The translations under genes and the position numbers were made by a program. From Teretinema sp964641135 (GTDB lineage: Bacteria > Spirochaetota > Spirochaetia > Treponematales > Treponemataceae): a stretch of DNA of 14,020 nt. Positions 7,850 to 14,020 of the stretch are shown here, piece by piece. Position 1 is the stretch's first letter. Every line of letters starts with the position of its first letter. Where the stretch lies: NCBI GenBank assembly GCA_964641135.1, contig CAZXJV010000074.1, positions 1 to 14,020 of the forward strand, read 5' to 3'. The notes under the pieces are model-generated. The model was given only the letters and a program-made list of their open reading frames with translations, made no database searches and was not told the origin of the DNA.

Positions 7850-8935
7850 ATGAAGAAAATCGGACTTGTTGCCGTTTTTTTGTTGTCTTTTACTATGGTT
7901 TTATGGGCGCAAACCATGCCGGAAACCGCTTCCCGTCAGATGGATGCCGCCTTTGCAGAAAAGTCAGTGCAAAAGATCAGCGTTTTGCTCAGTACCTGGA
8001 ACGGTACCGCCTGGTATACCCGCGCAGAGGATTATACCCTGCGGCTTGCCCGGCAGCTTGTTATCAATAACGAGCTTGATCTTGCCAGGGACGTTGCTCT
8101 TGCCCTGATAGACAACAACCTTGACAACAAGGACGCTGTCGGTTTTTACCAGTCCGTTCAGCAGGCAATTATACGCCGGGACACTGAAGCTAAAAACGCC
8201 GAAGAGCGTCGCACGGTGGAACTGTTCCGCAATCAATCCGAGGAGACGCGGGCACGAACCCAGATATCCCGCGATTATCAGGCAGTTCAAAACCGGGAAA
8301 CCGGTCAAAAAATATACCTGGACCAGAACTTTAATACTCATTACCGCACCATCACCTGGGAGGCGAACCTCGGTCTTGCCTCTCTGTCTGCACAGCTGGT
8401 TTCCGGTGAACTTGATGCACACTATGGAGTATCTTTGCAAGCTTCTGTATTTCGCCAGGGTGAAACCGTTGTTGCCGGCGCCGACCTTGATGGGGGGGTC
8501 CAGATACTGAATATCATGGGCACTCCCTCGGTAAGCATGCACGGCCTTTTAGTCGGTTCTTTCGCCAACAAGGACCTGAGTAAATATTTTGTTGGCAGGA
8601 TAGGGGCCGGTGTATTGGGTTATGACATGGGAATGGAGGATACAAACGAGATCTTCTTTGCCACCCCGGTAGTGGGCTTGGGCTTCCGGGATATTCCCAT
8701 TGGGGGCGCCAACCGGTTACAGCTGTCAATAGATTATTATCCGGGACATCTGTACACTTCCGGTCTGACAGTGGCCGCCGGCGCGAATCTTTTGATGTCA
8801 TTTATAATGGCAGAAATGCAGGACTTTAATGTTCATTTTAATATCGGGATCAGGGATACCATGCTGATGTATTCCTCCGGTTTACGTAATGAAACCAAAC
8901 TGACCTTGTACATCGGACTGGGAAACAACGAATAA
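7850..8935 (+). CDS. Secreted two-domain protein of unknown function (helical N-terminal half, beta-rich C-terminal half)
   Basis: I do not recognise the family. From the ATG at 7850 the protein has 361 residues and a classical signal peptide: MKK, a hydrophobic core at 4-18 and a likely cleavage after LWA (residue 20), giving a mature N-terminus QTMPE. Residues about 25-105 look helical and repeat-like, and 105-150 are highly charged and probably coiled coil (RRDTEAKNAEERR, SEETRARTQISRD). Residues about 155-361 are rich in alternating beta strands and glycines (VGRIGAGVLGYDMG, TPVVGLGFRD, LTLYIGLG), which could be a small outer-membrane barrel or a beta-sandwich. The final residue is Glu, not the Phe usual for barrel proteins. 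Alternative in-frame starts are 7838, which the promoter position favours as a leaderless start, and 7793, with GGAG 11 bases upstream. It is divergent from the solute-binding-like gene. A periplasmic or outer-membrane location is inferred. Confidence 0.85.
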   Translation: MKKIGLVAVFLLSFTMVLWAQTMPETASRQMDAAFAEKSVQKISVLLSTWNGTAWYTRAEDYTLRLARQLVINNELDLARDVALALIDNNLDNKDAVGFYQSVQQAIIRRDTEAKNAEERRTVELFRNQSEETRARTQISRDYQAVQNRETGQKIYLDQNFNTHYRTITWEANLGLASLSAQLVSGELDAHYGVSLQASVFRQGETVVAGADLDGGVQILNIMGTPSVSMHGLLVGSFANKDLSKYFVGRIGAGVLGYDMGMEDTNEIFFATPVVGLGFRDIPIGGANRLQLSIDYYPGHLYTSGLTVAAGANLLMSFIMAEMQDFNVHFNIGIRDTMLMYSSGLRNETKLTLYIGLGNNE

Positions 8936-9061
8936 CCGGCAACATCCTGCATCCTTTTTTGGCGGGTGTCGGCAAACCTGATGCTTTTTCAAGGTTTGTT
9001 GGTGGTCAAGAATTTATATACGTGTGCCGATAATATTGTAGAACCCGTGTACATCCGGCAT

Positions 9062-9080
9062 GGCGCTGACTGACAGCGCT
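9062..9080. other. Small hairpin upstream of the HD-GYP-like gene
   Basis: GCGCTG (9063-9068) pairs with CAGCGC (9074-9079) over a 5-base loop, with a G-T wobble extending the stem by one. It lies within the 201-base gap 8936-9136, where I see no gene, no clear T-run terminator and no confident -35/-10 pair. A second weak stem, CAAACCT/AGGTTTG, lies at 8973-8998. Either may shape the leader of the downstream mRNA. Confidence 0.3.
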
Positions 9081-9123
9081 GTGTACTGTTATGTTGTATG
9101 CGGAAATACAGGCGGTTCATATC

Positions 9124-9127
9124 GGAG
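9124..9127 (+). promoter_or_regulatory. Ribosome binding site fixing the start of the HD-GYP-like gene
   Basis: GGAG stands nine bases before the ATG at 9137. It favours that start over the ATG at 9098, which would add 13 residues of polar, basic sequence in front of the signal segment. It is the only clear Shine-Dalgarno among the gene starts in this window. Confidence 0.7.
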
Positions 9128-9136
9128 TGGGCTATT

Positions 9137-10579
9137 ATGAATAAATTGGTTCGGGGTCTTTTAGCGGTAATAATCGGAACAGCAGTACTGGTAACACTGT
9201 ATGCTGCGGATGAGGAGCTGGTTCGCCGGTACCTGACCGCTGCAAATGAACAGCTTGCTAACCGCAATTATGCACGCGCCTTTTCCTATGTTAATACCGT
9301 CTTGAGTGCCTACACTGACGAGTCGGTGCCGCAAAACGTGGAAATAATGGCCGAGAATATCTATTTTGAATATCTTGGGCAAATCCGCGACTTAAAAGAT
9401 TCACGGGCCTTTAATGTTGTTAAAGAATCATTGATAGTATACCCCTTCCTTTCTTCTGAACGCATCAGCCGGTTGATTCGGGTAATAAACACACAGGAAG
9501 CCCAGGATATTGCATGGGGTTCTTCTTCCGGGCGTACAACAGAACAGACTTCAATTCCGGGAAATAATCCGGTTTTATATAATACCCTTGAGCTTCAGCT
9601 TGCCCTGGAAGCTGTAAAGCAGCAGGCAGTCGAGTCGGTCATGCAGCGAGAGGAAGGCTTCCAGAACGAACTGCTGGATACACAGCGCCAGGCCTATGAG
9701 CAGGCTCTGATGCAGGCACGCGAGTCAGCCAGTGCCAATAACCGCCTGTTGCTGTTAAGCCTTCTGGTGCTTGCCGGAATCTGTTTTGTTATTTTTATAG
9801 CGGTTATCATAAATATGATAATCAGTATCCGTAACGAGAAGCATCAGAACCAGCAATTCGCGGACACCCTGCGCGTTGTTTCCGAACTGGTTCGTGCTCC
9901 GCATGAGACAGTACGGCTAGATGCCCTGCCTCCTGTATACAACATAGACCCTGCGGTCAGGATGATCGGCTCAAACGTAAAGGGCTCCGGGCTTCCTGCA
10001 CCCGATCTTTCAGACGATGAAAAGAAAGCTTTGAACGAGCTTGCCCAGAAATGCAAGGAAACCGGAGCACAGATAGACCTCAAGACCAACCGCAAGAACA
10101 ACTCAAAGAATGTTTCTGAGCTGGTGTACAAAATTGCCCTTGAAATGAATGTACCGCAGTATGACGCCAGTCTCTTCTTTTCGGTTGCCATGGTTTACGA
10201 TATCGGTTTTCTTGAGGTTGCCGATTCAATCCTTGCGGCAGATCATCTTTCAGACGATCAAAAATACGAGATTCGCAATCACGTAAAGCAGGGTCTGGCC
10301 CAGATATCGTTTGTTCCCGAGAAATACCTGCCGGTATTTGCTGACGGAATTCTGATGCATCATGAAAACATGGACGGTTCCGGATACCCGGAAGGTCTGC
10401 AGGGTGCGTACATACCGCTTGTAGCCCGTTTGATTCACGTAGCCGAGTCGTATGTTTCGTTGATTTCCAAGCGCAACTACCGCGAGATCTACGACAAGGA
10501 ATCTGCAATCGCAGAGCTTCGTCAAAAACCCGGTTTATATGACCAGGAAATTGTAGATGCTCTGGACAGAATAATCTGA
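9137..10579 (+). CDS. Membrane sensor with periplasmic helical domain and degenerate HD-GYP domain
   Basis: The protein has 480 residues. Residues 5-23 form a signal or anchor segment ending LYAAD. Residues 24-202 are a helical periplasmic region with a TPR-like stretch (about 32-60) and a glutamine-rich coiled coil (about 150-200). A second transmembrane helix spans about 203-231, followed by a basic stop-transfer, and 232-480 is cytoplasmic. Residues 325-480 follow the HD-GYP plan: GILMHHENMDGSGYP (404-418) and IPLVARLIHVAE (426-437) align with its hallmark motifs. Key residues are altered. The HD pair is Y354-D355, the GK that normally follows is G357-F358, and the late metal-binding Asp of VAD is E437. 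H382 and H408-H409 remain. HD-GYP proteins normally hydrolyse c-di-GMP; here catalysis is doubtful, and a binding or signalling role is inferred. The gene ends 10 bases from the convergent purU stop. Confidence 0.85.
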   Translation: MNKLVRGLLAVIIGTAVLVTLYAADEELVRRYLTAANEQLANRNYARAFSYVNTVLSAYTDESVPQNVEIMAENIYFEYLGQIRDLKDSRAFNVVKESLIVYPFLSSERISRLIRVINTQEAQDIAWGSSSGRTTEQTSIPGNNPVLYNTLELQLALEAVKQQAVESVMQREEGFQNELLDTQRQAYEQALMQARESASANNRLLLLSLLVLAGICFVIFIAVIINMIISIRNEKHQNQQFADTLRVVSELVRAPHETVRLDALPPVYNIDPAVRMIGSNVKGSGLPAPDLSDDEKKALNELAQKCKETGAQIDLKTNRKNNSKNVSELVYKIALEMNVPQYDASLFFSVAMVYDIGFLEVADSILAADHLSDDQKYEIRNHVKQGLAQISFVPEKYLPVFADGILMHHENMDGSGYPEGLQGAYIPLVARLIHVAESYVSLISKRNYREIYDKESAIAELRQKPGLYDQEIVDALDRII

Positions 10580-10589
10580 TAGAGGTTTT

Positions 10590-11441
10590 TTACTCAATAA
10601 CAAAGGTTCGGCCGTCGTACATGAAGATGCTGTGGCTTAAATAGCGTCTGACGGCTTCGAAAATGACGCGCCGTTCCACATCCTTGCCCAGTCTGATAAA
10701 CTCATCAACTGAACGTGTATCGGCAACACGAATAACATCCTGAAAAATTATCGGCCCCTGATCAAGATCTTCTGTTGCAAAGTGACCTGTGGCGCCAATA
10801 ATTTTGACACCCTTCTGCCATGCTTGATGATAGGGCTTTGCTCCCTTGAATGCCGGAAGAAATCCGTGGTGAATATTTATTACCTTTCCGTCCCAGCGTG
10901 TGCAGAATCCGGCGCTCATTACCTGCATATATCTGGCCAGTACCACAAGATCAATACTGTAGCGGGACAGGATGTCCTCAAGATCCTTTTCGTATTCAAT
11001 CTTGCCCTTTGCGGGGTCCACCTGAAAATACGGAATATGAAAAGATGTTGCTATACCTGCAAGGTCCGGATGATTTGATATGATGACAGGTATTTCACAA
11101 TCCAGTTCGCCGTCTGCATGTTTGAGCAGCAGCTCATACAGGCAGTGGCTGGTTTTAGAAACCAGAATAGCGATGCGTTTTTTCCGGTTATTGTTAAAAA
11201 GCTGCCAGGTCATTTCATATGAGCCTGCTATAGCATTGAAGGCTTTGGAAAAGGATTCTTCTGTAAAGGTTTCATTGCCGGTAAATAGTACCCTGCAAAA
11301 AAACATGCCGATGTCTGTGGCGGTGTGCTGTGCCAGGTTAAGAATGTTGCCGCCTGTTTCTGCAATACAGCCGGTAACTGCCGCTATAAGACCGTTATGA
11401 TCGGCACAGGAAACTGTAAGGGTATAGGTTTGAGAACTCAT
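10590..11441 (-). CDS. purU: Formyltetrahydrofolate deformylase
   Basis: PurU hydrolyses 10-formyltetrahydrofolate to formate and tetrahydrofolate in the cytoplasm, balancing one-carbon pools and supplying formate for formate-dependent purine synthesis. The 283-residue length is the family norm. Residues 1-85 are an ACT regulatory domain (LTVSCADHNGLIAAVTGCIAETGGNI). Residues 86-283 are a formyltransferase-type catalytic domain starting RKKRIAILVSK. INIHHGFLPAFKGAKPYHQA (188-207) is the family's core motif; N189, H191 and D227 (in EDLDQGP) correspond to the catalytic Asn-His-Asp triad of GAR transformylase relatives. It is the second gene of an operon: its ATG begins 3 bases after the EAL gene's stop and has no good Shine-Dalgarno, which suggests translational coupling. 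No terminator is seen in the 10-base gap to the convergent gene. I see no purine-regulator site nearby. Confidence 0.96.
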   Translation of the reverse strand: MSSQTYTLTVSCADHNGLIAAVTGCIAETGGNILNLAQHTATDIGMFFCRVLFTGNETFTEESFSKAFNAIAGSYEMTWQLFNNNRKKRIAILVSKTSHCLYELLLKHADGELDCEIPVIISNHPDLAGIATSFHIPYFQVDPAKGKIEYEKDLEDILSRYSIDLVVLARYMQVMSAGFCTRWDGKVINIHHGFLPAFKGAKPYHQAWQKGVKIIGATGHFATEDLDQGPIIFQDVIRVADTRSVDEFIRLGKDVERRVIFEAVRRYLSHSIFMYDGRTFVIE

Positions 11442-11444
11442 AAC

Positions 11445-12734
11445 TTACACAGTACAATGATTGGTGGCTTTCTGCAACCGGATGTAGCTGGGGGACCGGA
11501 TGGGTTCTTCCAGGAAGTCGATGCATAATATGCCCTGCATGCGTGTTTCTCCGTCCAGACGAACAGCGAGCGTTCTGCAGATATTACCTGAGGCCTGGGA
11601 AAGATAGGGATCGGTGAAGTAGCGTTTGACGCCCAGGGCTTCAAAACAGGAAAAATAGGGCTTCAGACAGTGGTTTGCACCGGGGGCTGCGGGCCCAAAC
11701 ACGCCGTGTGTGCTCTGGATGACCAGGAATGGTGACAGTATCGTTGGAGACGTTTGTATCCCGTTGTTATCCAGCAGATAGATACATTCAATCTCATTAT
11801 TCATTGCGATGAATTCTTCAAAAACCGATCGCATGCGTTCGGGATCATTATCAGAAAGCTGCCTGAGCAGCCAGTCTCCAAGAACCTGTATATCTGCGGT
11901 CAGCCGGCGTTTGCGTTTCAGGGCGTTTAAGGAATGATAACGAACATCCTGCTGGAGCTCTTTAATGCGTGTCTGTGTTTCTTTCTGCAGGGCATCAAGG
12001 TCTCCGCGGGGTCGGGCTATGCCGAATCCCTGGTACAGATCTACCCCGAGCTGATGGCAGGTTCGTATTTCTTCCAGGGTTTCAACACCTTCGGCCAGAC
12101 ACAGTGATCCTGTCATTTCAGCCAGTGAATGGATGGACTTGACGATGGACTGGCGGTAAGGATCTTTTTCAATTCCGGAGACCAGGGACCGGTCAATCTT
12201 GATGATATCAGGATGGATCTGGATCAATCTGTCCAGATTGGAGTGTTCGCAGCCAAAATCATCAATAACGATTAAAAACCCGGAATCCCGGTAACGGCCA
12301 ACAAACTCTACAAGATCATCCGGATTGCTTGATGGTGATTCAATCAGCTCAAGCCCGATTTCTGTGGGATCAAAACCCATCTGCCTTGCGACGGCGCCGA
12401 TGTGGGGGCTGTCGTGACTTTCCTTGCCGATGTTCGCGGTATTGATGTTCATGAACATCATTGCATTTGTTGATGCGCGGAAGTGGTGGAAGCTTTCCAT
12501 GGCCTTTTTTCTGCACAGGCGGTCAAACTCGGTTGCCAGAGTTTCCCTGTCTGCCTGGGCAAACAGCTGGGCAGGTTGAATGAGTTCCGGAAAATCAGGA
12601 TGAATTCCCCTTACAAGGGCTTCGTAAGCGAATATTGTTCCATTTTTCAGGCTTATTATCGGTTGGAAAAAAGTGCAGATACTTTCTGCAGCCAGTATTT
12701 CTTCCAGTACAAAATCTGCGCACATCTGGTCCAT
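11445..12734 (-). CDS. EAL-domain c-di-GMP phosphodiesterase with C-terminal sensor-like domain
   Basis: The 429-residue protein has no transmembrane segment and is cytoplasmic. Residues about 15-245 are an EAL domain that would cut c-di-GMP to linear pGpG. The residues expected of an active enzyme are present: E38-A-L-V-R, N96 in FMNIN, E129 in LELIES, D158-D159 in DDFG, K179 in KID, E215 in AEGVET and Q235 in YQG. Residues 250-275 look like a linking helix (KETQTRIKELQQDVRYHSLNALKRKRR). Residues about 280-415 form a second domain, with YFTDPYLSQASGNICRTLAV (372-391) followed by a GILCIDF strand. That resembles Cache/PDC-type ligand domains and the C-terminal half of Bacillus YkuI, so it is probably a cytoplasmic sensory module. 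There is no GGDEF domain. The ATG at 12734 is the first in-frame start after a stop and lacks a Shine-Dalgarno. It is co-transcribed with purU and divergent from the PAS kinase. Confidence 0.92.
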   Translation of the reverse strand: MDQMCADFVLEEILAAESICTFFQPIISLKNGTIFAYEALVRGIHPDFPELIQPAQLFAQADRETLATEFDRLCRKKAMESFHHFRASTNAMMFMNINTANIGKESHDSPHIGAVARQMGFDPTEIGLELIESPSSNPDDLVEFVGRYRDSGFLIVIDDFGCEHSNLDRLIQIHPDIIKIDRSLVSGIEKDPYRQSIVKSIHSLAEMTGSLCLAEGVETLEEIRTCHQLGVDLYQGFGIARPRGDLDALQKETQTRIKELQQDVRYHSLNALKRKRRLTADIQVLGDWLLRQLSDNDPERMRSVFEEFIAMNNEIECIYLLDNNGIQTSPTILSPFLVIQSTHGVFGPAAPGANHCLKPYFSCFEALGVKRYFTDPYLSQASGNICRTLAVRLDGETRMQGILCIDFLEEPIRSPSYIRLQKATNHCTV

Positions 12735-12744
12735 ACGTTGTACC

Positions 12745-12753
12745 AGAATACCA
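12745..12753 (-). promoter_or_regulatory. Possible extended -10 promoter of the EAL-purU operon
   Basis: On the minus strand TGG-TATTCT fits an extended -10, ending 10 bases before the ATG at 12734, with no convincing -35. An alternative -10 (TATACA) lies further upstream near 12769-12774. Either would yield a very short leader or a short AT-rich one. Confidence 0.28.
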
Positions 12754-12766
12754 GAGATTTAGGAAA

Positions 12767-12808
12767 AAGTGTATAAAAATTGATAAAATAAGTATATAAG
12801 TGTATACT
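12767..12808. promoter_or_regulatory. AAGTRTATA repeats and inverted repeat: candidate operator in the divergent promoter
   Basis: AAGTGTATA occurs at 12767-12775 and 12798-12806, and AAGTATATA at 12790-12798. In addition AGTATA (12791-12796) and TATACT (12803-12808) form an inverted repeat with a 6-base spacer that overlaps the kinase -10 box. Three copies in 40 bases of a divergent promoter look like a regulator-binding site, though the region is AT-rich and chance is possible. Confidence 0.4.
12780..12808 (+). promoter_or_regulatory. Sigma-70-type promoter of the PAS histidine kinase gene
   Basis: TTGATA (12780-12785) and TATACT (12803-12808) are spaced by exactly 17 bases. The -10 box ends 8 bases before the ATG at 12817, so transcription should start at about 12815-12817, giving a leaderless or nearly leaderless mRNA. 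Confidence 0.65.
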
Positions 12809-12816
12809 ATCTGGGC

Positions 12817-14020
12817 ATGGATAAAAGTGATACTGATTCTTCTGTTATCAGCGACTCATTGCTGTGGGACCTGCAGATGGAACTGTGTCCGCAGATGGTT
12901 TTCTTTCTGAACAGCGATCATACAGTCAAACATATCAGTAAAAGCGCATTACGTTATTTTTCCGCAAAAAAGATCGATCAGATTATCGGGTGCAGTATTT
13001 TTTCGGTTCTTGAAAACCCTGTTTTGCTGTTACTGGTAAAAAAATGGTTTGCCCGACTTGAATCCGGCAAGCCTGTCGACGAATACATTCCTTTGGATAC
13101 GTATAAAACCGGCCGGTACGAGTGGTATCACGTGCAGGGCTCTCTTGCCCAGCGGGACGGAGTTGTATACGGGTCTGTTTTTTTTATTGATGATGTTACC
13201 GAATTGTACTCACAGCGCCGTGTTGTAGATACTTTGATGGCATCCATTCCGGGTACTATTCTGGTATTTGACCGGTCTTTGCGGGTAATCCTTGGCAGTG
13301 ATTCTCTGGCCGTGGAAAATGGGTTCCAGTCCTGGCGTGAGCTTGTAGGGAAAAACCTGACTGAATTAAAGACCATAGATGTCCCTGCACTGGAGCTGCT
13401 GATAGACCGAATGATTCTGGGCGAGGATGTTATTACCGAAGTTACACCGCTTACAGATGAAGAGCATGGCGAACAGTGGTACTTCATCGATCTTCGGACA
13501 GTTAACTCGGCTGCAGGAACCTTCGGTTATATGCTTACGACCATGAATATGACCGGCGAGATCAAGGCGAAAGTAGTGCTTGAATCGCTCATGGATGCTT
13601 CATCGGATGCTCTGGTTATTGTAAATCCTGACGGACGCATTGAATATGCATCCCAGAGTCTTGCTGCAAGTCTAAAATTCCGAAACTGGCGCGAACTGGT
13701 AGGTAATCCCTGGAATCTGCTGTTCCAGAATGTATCTCCAAGCGGTATCGGTGATGCTACTTCCGATGATTTTGCCGGGCGCTTTGTCGAGCGGAAAAAC
13801 GGAACAATTCGTTTGCCCGATGAAGAAGGGGAACGGTGCTTCAACTACAAGGTTGATCAGCTGGCATATAAGGATAAAAATCTCGGATTTCTTACGGTTG
13901 CAACAGATATTACCGAGCTTGATGCAGCCAGGGTTGCAGCCGAAGATGCGGTTCGGGCTAAGGCTGCTTTTCTGGCAAATATGAGCCATGAGCTTAGAAC
14001 GCCGATGAATGCTGTATTGG
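12817..14020 (+). CDS. Soluble PAS-domain sensor histidine kinase (3' end outside window)
   Basis: The frame is open to the window end, giving 401 visible residues. Three PAS-like domains are present: about 18-130 (LCPQMVFFLNSDHTVKHIS, ending VFFIDDVTELYSQRR), about 133-252 (MASIPGTILVFDRSLRVILG, ending TTMNMTGEIKAK) and about 254-370 (MDASSDALVIVNPDGRIEYA, ending TVATDITELDAAR). Domains 2 and 3 share an xWRELVG motif at 172-178 and 290-296. A helical linker then leads to the HisKA H-box AFLANMSHELRTPMNAVL, with H391 as the expected phosphoacceptor. No transmembrane helix is seen, so it should sense a cytoplasmic signal. The H-box style (FLANMSHELRTPMNA) is common in hybrid kinases, so a receiver domain may follow beyond the window. 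The ATG at 12817 is the only ATG after the upstream in-frame stop. It has no Shine-Dalgarno, and the promoter places it at the transcript start. Confidence 0.9.
   Translation, partial: MDKSDTDSSVISDSLLWDLQMELCPQMVFFLNSDHTVKHISKSALRYFSAKKIDQIIGCSIFSVLENPVLLLLVKKWFARLESGKPVDEYIPLDTYKTGRYEWYHVQGSLAQRDGVVYGSVFFIDDVTELYSQRRVVDTLMASIPGTILVFDRSLRVILGSDSLAVENGFQSWRELVGKNLTELKTIDVPALELLIDRMILGEDVITEVTPLTDEEHGEQWYFIDLRTVNSAAGTFGYMLTTMNMTGEIKAKVVLESLMDASSDALVIVNPDGRIEYASQSLAASLKFRNWRELVGNPWNLLFQNVSPSGIGDATSDDFAGRFVERKNGTIRLPDEEGERCFNYKVDQLAYKDKNLGFLTVATDITELDAARVAAEDAVRAKAAFLANMSHELRTPMNAVL

Noticed and set aside
7964..8542. 192-codon minus-strand frame opposite the secreted protein gene
   Set aside because: It is antisense to a gene with a signal peptide and coherent domains. 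No start signal or family resemblance was seen.
8936..9000. Possible terminator after the secreted protein gene (T-rich run at 8954-8960 and the weak stem at 8973-8998)
   Set aside because: The stems are short or imperfect and not followed by a U-tract, so a terminator cannot be supported.
9098..9136. Thirteen-residue N-terminal extension of the HD-GYP-like protein
   Set aside because: The internal ATG at 9137 has a GGAG at good spacing and directly begins a signal/anchor segment.

Overview
The window looks like ordinary chromosomal DNA of a Gram-negative bacterium of medium GC content. A free-living or host-associated spirochaete (Spirochaetota) is my best guess, with modest confidence. It rests on the gene mix: a giant Ig-repeat exported protein, periplasmic helical-repeat proteins, a degenerate HD-GYP sensor, and EAL and PAS-kinase signalling genes. 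It does not rest on a marker gene. I saw no tRNA, rRNA, CRISPR array, insertion sequence or phage gene.

Layout. (1) Positions 3-6338 (+) hold the 3' part of a gene for a giant exported repeat protein. At least 2,111 residues are visible. A long array of bacterial Ig-like domains is followed by an IPT/TIG-like module and a C-terminal set of about seven propeller-type repeats. (2) A strong bidirectional hairpin terminator at 6405-6447 separates it from a convergent gene at 6515-7714 (-), which encodes a membrane-anchored protein resembling family-1 solute-binding proteins. (3) A short divergent region (7715-7849) separates that gene from 7850-8935 (+), a secreted two-part protein of unknown function. 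(4) 9137-10579 (+) encodes a membrane sensor with a periplasmic helical domain and a cytoplasmic HD-GYP domain whose catalytic residues are partly lost. (5) Convergent to it, with a gap of only 10 bases, is a two-gene minus-strand operon. It encodes an EAL c-di-GMP phosphodiesterase with a C-terminal sensor-like domain (11445-12734), then purU, formyltetrahydrofolate deformylase (10590-11441), with a 3-base gap. (6) A divergent AT-rich promoter region (12735-12816) leads into 12817-14020 (+), the 5' part of a soluble histidine kinase with three PAS-like domains. The window ends in its H-box.

How they may work together. The right half is a signalling neighbourhood: a likely active c-di-GMP hydrolase, a degenerate HD-GYP protein that may bind rather than cut the nucleotide, and a PAS histidine kinase. 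The left half is envelope or surface biology. No classical defence, secretion or biosynthetic cluster is visible. The least expected signals are these: probable leaderless promoters, with -10 boxes 6 to 8 bases before an ATG; three AAGTRTATA repeats over the kinase promoter; translational coupling of an EAL protein to purU; the degenerate HD-GYP domain; and the propeller end of the giant protein.
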